Shown here in pieces: positions 1 to 10,600 of a stretch of 64,000 bases of DNA. The DNA is from Artocarpus heterophyllus (lineage: Eukaryota; Streptophyta; Magnoliopsida; Rosales; Moraceae): positions 42,171,779-42,235,778 of the forward strand of contig CM046354.1 in NCBI GenBank assembly GCA_025403435.1. Reading direction: 5' to 3'. Each line of letters starts with the position of its first letter. Position 1 is the stretch's first letter. The notes beneath the pieces were generated by a model. The model was not told where the DNA came from. It did not search any database and was given only the letters and a program-made list of their open reading frames with translations. A program made the translations under genes and the position numbers.

Positions 1-835
1 TTGTCTTATGGCTAAAGATGTAATAAAGCAAATGAATCCAGAATTTAAGGATATCCCTTAAGATATACTAGGAGATTCTGGATACATGCTCATTTTCAAG
101 TATGTTTGTACATATATATATATATATATATAATTAATATTTGTTATTTGTAGATTAAGATCGTTTAAAAATACTAAATAATATTTAAGAGTATAATATT
201 TGTAACTTTTCAGAATTGCATTGGAGCTATAGATGGTGTTCATGTACATGCTGCACTACCTCCCAAAGATGAAATATCACTTATAGGCAGAAAAGGAACG
301 CCAACTCAAAACATAATAGCTGCATGTGACTTTGACATGAAGTTCACATTTGTATATGCAGGTTTGGAAGGCAGAGCACATGATGTAAGAATATTTTTTA
401 CTGCTTTACGTGATCTTAATTTGAATTTTCCTATACCTCCTCCAAGTATTACTTTTTAAATGCCATATAATTTGATTTTGTTTTTTTTTTGTCATTTTTT
501 ATAACTAAATTTAATATCCACTTTTATTTTGAACAGAAAATACTATTAGTAGAGGCAGGGTATCCTAGTATGATTGGGTTCTTAGAAATATAAAGGACAA
601 ACGTAACACCTTAAGGAGTTTCGTAATAGTAAAGCTCAACCAACTGGTTGCCGCAAAGTTTTCGATCATGCACATTCATATCTTAGAAGTGTTATTGAAC
701 GTAGCTCTAGAGTGTCGAAAAAAAAGATGGAAGATTTTAAGAGATATGCCTACTTACCCATTCGCAAAACAGGTTCAAATAGTTGTTGCAACAATGGCAT
801 TACATAATTATCGCAAGACATGTTAGATGTGATTG
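1..835 (+). pseudogene. PIF/Harbinger (HARBI1/ALP1-like) transposase relic
   Basis: Conceptual translation gives successive blocks typical of plant PIF/Harbinger transposases. From about 214 it reads NCIGAIDGVHVHA, then a GRAHDVR block near 370-395, then LLVEAGYPSM near 545-570, and after a frame change MPTYPFAKQVQIVVATMALH near 745-805. These correspond to the DDE nuclease domain of this family (first Asp in the AIDG block, second in the AHD block). Two AT-rich interruptions, about 100-213 and 443-535, look like introns: each begins with GT and ends in a pyrimidine-rich AG. The frame is broken by an in-frame stop near 613 and by a shift near 725, so the copy is dead. The N-terminal part lies left of the window. 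No terminal inverted repeat could be placed. Family identity is clear; exon edges are approximate. Confidence 0.8.
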
Positions 836-1100
836 CCATTTTAAAAAATTAAGGGCATCACGATCAATATAAATAGACAAGATAAGACAGACAGGAGCAG
901 AATATCGTACTACTAGCAATAGAAGGTCATAAGAAATGGATCGTGTGAGGGACTCTATTGCAGCAAATTGAATGCAAGAAATGGATAGTTGGAAAGAAAG
1001 TTAGTTTCAAGTTTGATAGCGGCTTGATAAAAAAATTTACTTTTAGTCTTTTAGGTTATTTATTGTTTACGTAGAGATATAATTTATCTTGTTTAATAAT

Positions 1101-3270
1101 TGTCACGCCCCGGAGTACGGGAGGTGACGTGGCGGAATATTTAGATTAATTAAACAAGAACTTAAATAAAAATCGAGCGTTTGAGAATCAAATTAAATAA
1201 AAATTAAGAAGATTTTCCACCACATTTTATAAAAGAATTTATAAATATTAAGCAGGTAATAAAAAAATTAAATAAAAACCGCGAATATAGGTTCCACAAC
1301 CCACAACTTGTGCACACACATAGTTCTGACAATATCACAAATACAATTACAGTCCAAGTACAAATAAAGTTAAGTCTTACATGCCTTGATTAATAATACA
1401 GAATATAAATAAACTCTCCTATTGCTCCTGAGTTCGGTCCGAAGAATCTTCTCCAAACCTAAATGGAAGACCACCTAGATGGGGGAAAAATTTAAAACAA
1501 TAAAACGTGAGCGAAAGGCTCAGTAGGACTAGGTTTTATAAAAATAGTTTAACGCAAAGGAACATAGCATTATTAGAAGTTATTCAAAGGAAACTTAGAT
1601 AAATCAATAAATAAATAATTTGAGTAGAACCGTCCTGACACAGAACAGTCTACTCGTCAAATCAAAACACAATTTTACTTTTACCTAGGCAAACCATGAT
1701 ATCACCACCGTAGTGACCCAGCTGGGTTTCGGGACCTGCCCCCAAGGTCGATCGCTACACGACCCGATCTCTGATATGGCATCATGCCTTTGTGTTTATT
1801 ATCATTATCATTCAAAACTCAATTACCAAGTGTTGCCAATTACGTTCATTATGAAGTTCATTTCATAATCACGGTATATTAAAATATAACCGATAAAACC
1901 ATTTTCAAACAACCGTTGAAAACATTTTGATAGGAATCATTTTCAAAGCCAAATCATTTCAAAACCAGGCTACCAAAGAAATAGGATAGAAGTCCTACCT
2001 CAATACTCGTGCCGGTGCCCCACACCGTAATCCCGGTCCGCTATATGTTAGCTCCACGGAACCACGAATGATCCTAGATACAAGCTAAGTCGATCAATAT
2101 CTAGTTCGAGACATTCTATGTTACTAAATCATTTCATGATGTCCTAGTGTGCCATTTGTACCTTTAAAATCATCCTATAAGGTTGGGATTTAAATCAGGG
2201 TTCAAAACAGTAAAAACGGGTAAAAATCACAAAATTTTCCATGCCTCGGTCGGCCTGCCGGATGCCCTGCTTCGGCCTGCCGAACTGCACAGTTCGGCCT
2301 GCCGGAAGCAAAGTTCGGTCGGCCAAACATTTCCCCAGATTTGGCCTGCTGGTCGGAAGAACACCGGCCTGTCGATCATCACTCCGGCCTGCCGAACACA
2401 CAGTTCGGCCTACCGAACTGGGAAAATCCAGAAATCCCAGCCACGGGTTTCTCGATCCCCAAAATCCAAATCTTGTTTCCAACCTGTTTTTCTCAAATCC
2501 CAGGCATGAAAAACAATTATACTTGATAGAAAAACATACTAAAACATGTTTGGACTCATTTAAACAAGATTTGAACTCAAAATCCTCAAAAATCCGAAAA
2601 TGAGAAAATGAGGGGAAAAATGAAAAATCTTGAATCCAATCCGTTTTTTCTTCAATCTAAGCTTAGATTCTAGTTGTCCTAAGTTCATTTAACTCAAATC
2701 CACGGTTTCCTAAGCTTAAACAAACCTAGATTTCAAAAATGCACAAAATTGAAAATTTTGTAAAACGTTTAGAAATTTCGAATCTAACCTCGAATCGAAG
2801 CTTCAATCCGCGTTCTTGGTTGCCGAATCACGTCCCCGAGCTTCCTCCTTGCTATCCCGAAGCTTGGATTAGAATTTGTATTAAAAATTTTTGAAAGAGA
2901 TTGAGAGAGAGGGAGGCTGCCGAGAAAGAGAGAGGGAAGAGAGAGAGAGTGAAACGTGAGAGTGAGGAGAGAGAGAGAGAAGAAGGAAATAAATAGAGAA
3001 AATCGGTGGGCGGTTTTACTGTGCAAAAATCATGTGCCGCCCACGGTTTTGCAAAACAGAGTATTTTTAACATTTTACAATTTGTTGTGTTTTAAAACTC
3101 AAAACATCATTTTAAAACAATAAGAAATCATTTGAATGCATCAATTTTAACAAAGCAACCAAAAATTAAAAATCCAACCAAATAGTCTAATTAAAGTTAA
3201 AACTTTAATTATGGCACACTAATTCATCATTTACATTACATTAACATTAAATAAATTTCGGGACGTTACA
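1101..3270 (-). repeat. 3' LTR of gypsy A
   Basis: 2170 bp, starts TG and ends CA, matching 17689-19866 end to end. In element orientation it holds a TATTTATT-like box followed by a long CT-rich tract (seen here as GA-rich 2890-2990), then the dyad array at 2248-2420. The many short ORFs here are by-products of GC-rich and CT-rich repeats and are not annotated as genes. Confidence 0.93.
2248..2420. repeat. Dyad array TCGGC-NN-GCCGA in LTR of A
   Basis: About eight degenerate copies of TCGGCCTGCCGA (the minus-strand form is TCGGCAGGCCGA) spaced close to 21-22 bp. Several units have decayed, for example TTGGCCTGCTGG and CGGCCTGTCGAT, compared with the young copies in C and F. Confidence 0.85.
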
Positions 3271-3290
3271 GCTCTCCACCCCTAAAAGAA
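3271..3290 (-). other. Polypurine tract of gypsy A
   Basis: Read on the minus strand, the bases just before the 3' LTR are purine-rich (TTTTAGGGGTGGAGAGC). They sit immediately next to the LTR, where plus-strand DNA synthesis is primed. The same tract occurs in C and F. Confidence 0.75.
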
Positions 3291-3318
3291 ATTTCACCCT
3301 CGAAATTTACAACTCATC

Positions 3319-3942
3319 TCAAAAGCAAAACAAATGCGGATACAATTCCCGCATACTCGACTCTAATTCCCAAGTGGCTTCATCAACCCCGTGATGCTGC
3401 CACACAACCTTTACCAACGGTATCTCGCGACGACGCAAGCTAATCACTTTCCGGTCGATAATCTGAATCGGCACTTCTTCGTACGTCGTATCCTCCTCAA
3501 CCTGTACATCGTGAAACGAAACTATCTTATCCTGTCTAGGTGGACATTTCCTAAGCATCGACACATGAAACACATCATGCACATGAGAAAGTTCGGGTGG
3601 AAGATCAAGCCGATAAGCGACCACACCAACTCGCTGAGTGATCTCGAACGGCCCAATATACCTCGGCGTGAGTTTCCCACTCACTCCGAACCGCATAGTT
3701 CCCTTACGAGGCGATACCCTCAAGAGAACAAAATCTCCAACTGCGAACTCTAAAGGTCTACGTCTCCTATCCGCGTAGCTCTTCTGCCGACTCTGAGCTG
3801 CTCTCAACCGACCTCGAATCACCGCGACTTTCTCGTTGCTATCACGAATCTCTTCCGGCCCAAGAATAACTCTATCTTCCGGCTCGGCCCAACACACAGG
3901 TGACCGACACGGTCGCCCATACAATGCCTCAAATGTTGCCAT
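3319..3942 (-). pseudogene. Gypsy A integrase C-terminus and chromodomain-like tail
   Basis: Downstream (C-terminal) part of the A polyprotein, cut off from the rest by the copia insertion at 3942/13641. It begins at the integrase block [15 protein letters not shown] and continues through the [10 protein letters not shown] and [11 protein letters not shown] blocks. It ends in a chromodomain-like tail with [16 protein letters not shown] and YPHLFCF. That tail places the family with the chromoviruses (Tekay/Del-like). In those elements the chromodomain is thought to steer integration to particular chromatin. The segment is open to its stop but cannot be expressed as part of a polyprotein while B is present. 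Confidence 0.88.
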
Positions 3943-5381
3943 TGTTAGACATGTATGCTCTAAGGAGTAAAAATGTAATACGTTTTTGGAGACATTTTTA
4001 TCAATAAAGAATTTATTCATTTATATATATACCAAATATTGTCCTCTTTACGTTCATATTTGTTGAATGTATGATAAGCAAACAGTAGTCTGAGACTGTC
4101 AGTCTAAACCTTAAGAGTTGGGCATATGATGGGATGATTATGCGGTAGACACGACTCTTAAGATGATGGTCTAAAATATATGATCCGCAATCGAGGGAAT
4201 AAAGTTGGGCGCTTTATTCATGTAAAGATTGTTATGTTGTCTATATCCCTTTTGGGAGATGGTTTGTCTTGGCCATCGGAGTTGGACTCCGTGAATAGAA
4301 ACATTGGCGCATTGTCATAGGTGACGATGTGTTGGATCGGGACATAAAGTGAATTGATTTGGATTAATAATTCTGTCTTGTCAAATCGATTCACTTTAGA
4401 CAATCATTTGTATTGTATCTTAATCCTGAGATGAATAATGGGCCCGTTGTCTCGACTTGTGTCTTTTGATGTACCAATGGGTGACTCCCACATCTCTATA
4501 GTGGCAAGCATGCCGGTACGTTGGAGGCATGACTCTTGGTAGCGTAGACTTGTTATTCATAGATATGGAATCCATAGCTCCTCTTTAGGAGTAATGATAT
4601 CCTCTTATATGCGTTGTCCTGTAATTGGAAAACTGGAGCGCTCAACCATTTGGATACATAGGTGTAACCGAATGGTATACTATCTTTGGATGGTAAGTTT
4701 TCTAATGGTGAGACAATGGAACGTAAGATAAAAATAATCGGGAAGGTAAGACAGAACTTGTCCTTAAGCCGATTATGGATGATCATATGGGGATGTGATA
4801 CACTATGATATGTCATGGAGACTTAGCTACACGAGCTTCGTAATTCTATAAAGTTCGAGAGTGCAGCTCCAAGCTTTTAGTGGAGTAGCGTTGGAGTTGA
4901 TAATTGTGAAATGTATATCTGGGATATTGGGTTTCATAGTTATCATGAGCTTGAACTTTATAGGTCCATTTTGGTCCCCTTTGCTAGCTCACAAAATCCT
5001 GTAACGACACGGCGTGCTTTTCCAATAATTGGTGACTTATGTCGGATTTATCAGATTGGTTTAAAATTTATAAGAATCAAATAATTCATGTCTGTTTATC
5101 GGTTGAATTAATTATGTAATAAATTAGTTCAAGATGAACTTGTTGAATTATGGCGTTCGGATAATTCTTGTCTGTTTATCGGTTGTTTTAATTTTGGACA
5201 ATTAGAACAAGATAAACTTGTAGAATTATTGTGAATTGATTTATTTTCTTAGAGATTATCTTGATAAAGTTTGTTTTGATCAGATATCTTTTCTATTGGG
5301 CTATTTGAATCAAAACTGAGACTTTATCCTTTAGAATCTCGGGTGGAAAATAAAAGATTCGCGGAGATTTTTTCTCGGCAG

Positions 5382-5460
5382 TTCGGCATGCCGGATGACG
5401 TGTTCGGCCTGCCGAACTGGCCAGTTCGGCCTGCCTATCTCACAGTTCGGCATGCCGACC
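5382..5460. promoter_or_regulatory. Four-unit TCGGC-NN-GCCGA array in copia U3
   Basis: Units with CGG at 5384, 5404, 5427 and 5448 (spacings 20, 23, 21). Two have a central AT (TCGGCATGCCG) and two a central CT; the third unit is truncated at its right arm. It lies upstream of the TATA box, an enhancer-like position. An identical copy is at 13042-13120 in the 3' LTR. Confidence 0.8.
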
Positions 5461-5577
5461 GCGACAGCTAAGATTACGCGTTTTTCACGCGTATCTTATC
5501 AGATATTGATCCGAACTTGATTCTATTTCGATTTTTGAGACCTAATCTGATATGGACTGACCCCAAGGACCAATAGG

Positions 5578-5586
5578 TATAAAAAG
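5578..5586 (+). promoter_or_regulatory. TATA box of copia LTR promoter
   Basis: TATAAAAAG preceded by CCAAT (5570-5574), in the middle of the LTR, as expected for the U3/R boundary. Transcription probably starts about 30 bp downstream, near 5610-5620. Confidence 0.7.
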
Positions 5587-5714
5587 GGAGTGAGTCTAAT
5601 GATTTACTCAGATCAATTTGAGAGATTAAGAGTGATACTCTTCTAGTGAGCATCTAAAAACTCCCTGAGAGCTTTTGTTCACAAATCACGAACACTAGCT
5701 TTGGGTTCTCTCTA

Positions 5715-5948
5715 TTGGTTGGAAGGAGAGTCACCGGTGGAAGAGCTGTACGTGTGAGCCCACACTCACTCCGGTTGTGGATAGAGAATAGCAAAGAAGA
5801 CCAGTTGGTTGAGGCTCTTCTGGAACGTTACTTCTCTACACAGGTCGCGGAGGTTCTTCGGCATACTGAGGTTAGTAAGATCTGTTTAATTTATACATAT
5901 AACATGTCAAACTTGTGTTTTGGAAAATACTCTGATGAAAAATTTTAA
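5715..5948 (+). other. Short sense ORF in copia R/U5 (77 codons)
   Basis: The ORF starts about 100 nt after the predicted transcription start and has a mixed charged and hydrophobic run (WIENSKEDQLVEALLERYF). It stays open in B's 3' LTR (13375-13608), in both LTRs of H (53251-53478 and 60946-61173) and partly in solo LTR G (45322-45537, minus). If the predicted intron is used, the frame crosses the junction after 52 codons and stops just past the gag AUG, so it would act as an overlapping uORF. It resembles no family I recognise and may simply be an uORF. Confidence 0.35.
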
Positions 5949-5981
5949 AAAAATTCCGCTGCGCACTTTGTTTCCAACAAT

Positions 5982-5994
5982 TGGTATCAGAGCC
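5982..5994 (+). other. PBS of copia B (initiator tRNA-Met)
   Basis: TGGTATCAGAGCC lies two bases after the 5' LTR and matches the complement of the 3' end of plant initiator tRNA-Met. Confidence 0.92.
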
Positions 5995-6484
5995 GAGGTT
6001 TTTACATAAATTTGCAAGTTTGTGATCATGTTATATGCATAAATTTTGTGATCTTAATCTCTCCAATGCTTGAATTAAATTTTATAGAGAGATGGCACTC
6101 TAGGTTTCTATATAATATATATGTTGTCATGGATTATATGGTGAATGTTTATTAATTAATTATGGTTGATTAAATTGTTGTTTAATTATTTATTAATTAA
6201 TTAACACCGGTTATGGTTCCTTAGAGGTTAGAATGTGTATCTAGGTTTTTCATGTAATTAGATGGCGGACTATCATCTCCGTCTAGGAATTATTATTTAA
6301 TTTATAAGAATTTTGTAATTAAATAATTATTCGGAGAAGACGGAACGAGAAGTCGGATCTTGAAGATAGATGATGGCGCCTCCAGGTATTTCCTGAGTCT
6401 CTAATTTTATGTTTTTGAATTGTTGAAAATAAAATTGATGAATTGCATTAAAATTGTATTTTCTGGATTGAGGGTTTTCTGCTC

Positions 6485-6672
6485 GGTCGGCATGCCGGAC
6501 CTCACAGTTCGACAGGCCGAAGGTCACGGATCGGTAGGCCGGACGTATGGTCCGGCAGACCGACAGTGGGGCAGAAGTTTTGGTGCTCTACCGGCAGGCC
6601 GAACCTTCATGTTCGGCAGGCCGAACCACCATGATCGGCAGACCGATCACCCAGATCGGCCTGCCGACCGAG
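6485..6672. repeat. Eight-unit TCGGC-NN-GCCGA array in copia B leader
   Basis: CGG starts at 6489 (unit TCGGCATGCCGG), then equivalent positions 6511, 6532, 6553, 6592, 6614, 6636 and 6657. Spacing is about 22, 21, 21, 39, 22, 22, 21 bp. Arms are mostly TCGGC and GCCGA with AG at the centre, the orientation also seen in the gypsy LTRs. The sequence between units is unrelated, so the motif and its spacing appear to be what is conserved. Confidence 0.85.
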
Positions 6673-7141
6673 AGCTGCCAGGCGTCCAGAAAAGGTGCGA
6701 TTTTTTAGTGCAGTTTTAATTTTATTTTTGGGACGATTCTGAGAAACATTAAATTTGGATATGACCGGAAATATGAAGTGTTCGATTCATACGGGATTGA
6801 GGACTTGAAGATAGATATTACATGAAGAAGGATACAGCTTAAGGATTCAAGGTTGAAGAATCGATAAATGTCTCGATTATTCTCTTGTAATCTTATTTTT
6901 TCTATTCTCTAGGGTGGAACCATAATATTACGGTTATTATTATTATGCTTGTAGCTTTGCTTGATTGCTTTGCTTGTCTGCATTATAATATGATTTACCA
7001 TGTATATTGATAACATGTCATATAGAATAGGGAGTGCCGCTCATATTAAAATTGTTCATGCATAATTTTAAAATAAAACCTTGACTTCAAAAGATTGAGT
7101 GGGAGAAGGTTTTCGAAGAGAGAACCTAAGGCCTCCATCGT

Positions 7142-7484
7142 TGGTCCATAGGAAGAACATGATGGTCCCAACCCCTAGGAAGGGATTTCTATCATGTACC
7201 AGATTGGATCTCTGAAAGGATAAGGTATTTTAGTATGATTTATGATTGCACACCCCTAGGTGGTGATTATAAATCATGGATAAAATATTAAAACGGTGGT
7301 TATACACTCACGTTAATTTTATTATTAACCTCCCCTAGGAGCTCTGTTAATAAAATTAATGGCCAAAGAAACGATTATTAGTATATGCTGGATCATACGG
7401 GTCCTGGATGGCATATATTAATCAGGAGGGGATCCGTGTTCCTAATTGAATTTGGCATGACTCCCCTAGGAGCATGTTGAATTC
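7142..7484 (+). ncRNA. Five-stem-loop domain in copia B leader (candidate packaging/dimerisation signal)
   Basis: SL1 pairs 7157-7163 with 7191-7197 plus an inner 4-bp stem (7166-7169/7182-7185), leaving CCTAGG in the loop. SL2 pairs 7224-7232 with 7281-7289 and 7234-7247 with 7265-7278, with CCTAGGT as loop. SL3 pairs 7313-7320/7352-7359 and 7324-7329/7346-7351 around CTCCCCTAGGAG. SL4 pairs 7377-7388 with 7411-7422. SL5 pairs 7448-7459 with 7473-7484, plus CTCC/GGAG. All are reproduced in H and I with pair-preserving changes. Function is inferred by analogy with retroviral leaders. Confidence 0.7.
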
Positions 7485-7634
7485 TGAGTTTGGAATTATC
7501 GTTGTAAGGTTGTGATATTTTCAAGGTTTTGACACATAAACACATTTGTATAATTTACATGATTGTGTTATCTTACTAAATTATTATATATGTTTGCTTA
7601 TGTTTGGTATATGATTCTTTATTGTAGATTGAAA

Positions 7635-10600
7635 ATGTCTAAAAACGCTTTATCATCGATACTTGACAAAAACCAATTAACCGGTGAGAACTATAATGAT
7701 TGGAAACGGAACCTGGACATCGTCCTTTCCTTTGAGAAACTGAAATATGTTCTGACAACTCCTTGTCCTCCCGAGCCTACGGGAGACTCAAGTAATGAGC
7801 AATTCCAAGCGTACGAACGCTGGAAAGATGCTAATGATCAGGCCCGCTGCTATGTTATGGCTAGCATGAATAACGTGCTGCAGGCTCAACATCAGGATTA
7901 TGAGACTGCGAAGCAGATCTTGGATAATCTTGAGGACATGTTTGGAGGCCAGGCCATAACAAAGCGGCAAGGGGCACTTCGGAAACTCTTAAACTGTAGA
8001 CAGAGACCGGGGACATCTGTAAAGGAGCACATGATGTTGGTCATGGGTTACCTCGCTGAGGCTCAAACCAATGGAGCCGACATCGATGCTGAAACTCAGA
8101 TGACTATGGTCTTTGAGACTCTGTCTAAGGAATTTATTCCGTTTAGAGCTACTTTTAATCTAAGCAATAGACGGGATATGACCTTGACAGAACTGATGAA
8201 ACAGTTACAAGAGTTTGAACTGCTGATCAGGGAGTCTCCTGCTGGTGGAGAGGCCAATTTGGTAGCTGCTTCTGGTTCCAATCCTAACTCTGGGAATGGA
8301 AAGAAACAACGGGCCAAGAGTGGGAAGTCTTCTATTCCTATTGCTACCAAGAGCAAGAAGAAGAAGAAGAAGAACCCAAAGAAGCTTAAGTGCTTCTTTT
8401 GTGGTAAGGTCGGGCATATAAAGAAGCATTGCAAGGACTTCCTTTCCAAGGGAGGTAGGTGTGATCTTCTATATTTAGAAACTTGTTTGGTTGAGGAATC
8501 CAGTGACATTTGGGTCATAGATTCTGGTGCAACTAATCATGTTTGTGTTTCTCTGCAGGGATTCAAAGAAACGAGAAGTCTACTTCGTGAAGACTTAACG
8601 CTTCGGATGGGCGATGGATCCTTGGTCTCAGCGGAAGCAGTGGGAGATGTCCATCTTTATTTTGATAATTATAGGAGTTTAATTTTGCGAGATTGTTTTT
8701 ATGTTCCTAAATTTAAAAGGAATTTAATTTCTGTATCTTCTTTATTTAAAGACTCCTACGTGGTATCTTTTAATGAAAAAGTGGTGATTCGTAAAAACAA
8801 ATCCTTTATCTGTTCTGGATGGATGCAAAATAATCTATATTTTATCAAACCTAAGATGGACTTGTTGCTTAATGCTGAGATAAATGATAATAACTCAAAA
8901 AGACTTAAAACTTCTCACTCTAATAAGACTTATCTTTGGCATTTGCGCCTTGGCCATATTAACCTGAATAGGATTCAAAGGTTGGTAAGGGATGGACCTT
9001 TAAGTCACTTAAAGGTGGAATCTATACCTCAATGTGAGTCTTGTTTGGAGGGTAAAATGACCAAAAGACCATACGGGTCTAAGGGCAATAGGGCCGAAGG
9101 GGTTCTAGAACTTGTGCATAGTGATGTTTGCGGACCGATGAACATCCGGGCACGAGGAGGGTATGAGTACTTCGTTACTTTTATTGACGATTACTCAAGA
9201 TATGGGTATGTGTACCTAATGCACCACAAAAGCGAAACTTATGATAAGTTCAGGGAGTTTCGGGCTGAAGTGGAAAAGCAATTGGGTAGACCCATAAAGG
9301 CACTTCGATCTGATCGAGGTGGGGAATACCTTTCTGATGAGTTCTTGGGACACTTGTTAGAGAATGGGATTTTATCCCATTTGACTGCGCCGGGCACTCC
9401 GCAGCAGAATGGCGTAGCAGAGAGAAGGAATAGGACTTTGTTGGACATGATTCGGTCCATGATGAGTTATTCATCATTGCCTTTATCCTTTTGGGGATAT
9501 GCACTACAAACCGCATGTTATCTTTTGAACAATGTGCCTTCAAAATCGGTCCCTAAAACTCCTCATGAGTTGTGGACAAGACGGAAGACATCCTTAAACC
9601 ATATTCGCATATGGGGATGTCCAGCTCATGTCCTGTTTAAGGATCCGAATAAGTTGGAAGCACGTTCAGAAGTTTGCGTGTTTGTAGGATATCCAAAAGG
9701 GACTAAAGGGGGTTATTTTTATAACCCAAAGGAAAATAAAGTCGTGGTTTCAACTAATGCAACTTTCCTTGAGGAGAGTTACATGAACGACTTTAAACCT
9801 CAAAGCAAAGTGGTGCTTGAGGAGTTGAGGGGTAATCCGTTTACTCCGGAGGTTCCGAACGAAACCATTCCGATCGGTGTAGAAAAACCAAACAAACCTG
9901 AACAACAACCTCAGGGGCTTCGGCGTAGTGGGAGGATCGGGCGTCAACCTGAGAGGTATATGTTCAATGGGGAGGTCTTTTTGGCTGAACCGAATGAACA
10001 TGACAGGGATCCTTATACTTACGCAGAAGCTATGGAGGATGTTGATTCAAGACTCTGGACAGAGGCCATGAACATTGAGATGAAGTCTATGGAGACTAAT
10101 CGGGTCTGGGAGCTTGTGGATCTTCCCGAAGGGGTAAAACCCATAGGGTGTAAGTGGATCTACAAGAGGAAAAGAGGAGTGGATGGAAAGGTCGAAACCT
10201 TTAAGGCTAGACTGGTAGCTAAGGGTTATACGCAAAAGGAAGGAATCGATTATGAGGAAACCTTTTCGCCTGTAGCCATGCTAAAGTCCATCCGGATTCT
10301 CTTGTCCATAGCTGCCGCTCTCGACTACGAGATTTGGCAGATGGATGTCAAGACGGCTTTTCTGAATGGCTATCTTGATGAGTCCATTTATATGGAACAA
10401 CCAGACGGGTTCAAGGTCACGGGTCAAGAGGGTAAGGTTTGTAAGTTGCTAAAGTCTATTTATGGACTTAAGCAAGCTTCTCGTTCTTGGAACATAAGAT
10501 TTGATCAAGTGATCAAGACTTATGGGTTCTCACAAAATGTGGATGAACCATGTGTTTACAAACACATTAAGAATGGGAAGGTGGTTTTTCTACTACTCTA

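Larger units (their letters stand above)
3943..5979 (+). repeat. 5' LTR of copia B
   Basis: 2037-bp LTR. U3 carries four dyad motifs (5382-5460) about 120-200 bp upstream of a TATA box at 5578. Downstream are a sense short ORF (5715-5948) and a candidate splice donor at 5871. The complementary strand has a 61-codon ORF at 4218-4403 that is also open in the other copies of this LTR family. Confidence 0.95.
5871..7627 (+). other. Predicted leader intron of copia B
   Basis: Donor GAG/GTTAGTAAG at 5871 and acceptor TTTATTGTAG at 7627, seven bases before the gag AUG. Donor and acceptor contexts are also present in H (53407; about 55207), and the acceptor context in I (about 62780). Splicing would remove the PBS, the leader dyad array, the stem-loop domain and the many upstream AUGs, leaving a short 5' UTR for gag. 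This is inferred from sequence; no transcript was seen. Confidence 0.4.

Noticed and set aside
110..134. TA microsatellite as a feature of note
   Set aside because: Ordinary AT repeat within a probable intron.
2784..3073. Ser/Leu-rich minus-strand ORFs in the LTRs (also 19380-19669, 34262-34552, 41210-41454)
   Set aside because: Translation of the CT-rich promoter tract; low complexity and frame-independent.
6485..6672. CRISPR-like regular spacing of repeats
   Set aside because: Units are 12 bp with about 10 bp between them, in plant retrotransposons, with no cas genes; not a CRISPR array.
8096..8518. Antisense ORFs over copia gag
   Set aside because: Phe-rich run comes from the AAG repeat encoding the Lys tract before the zinc knuckle.
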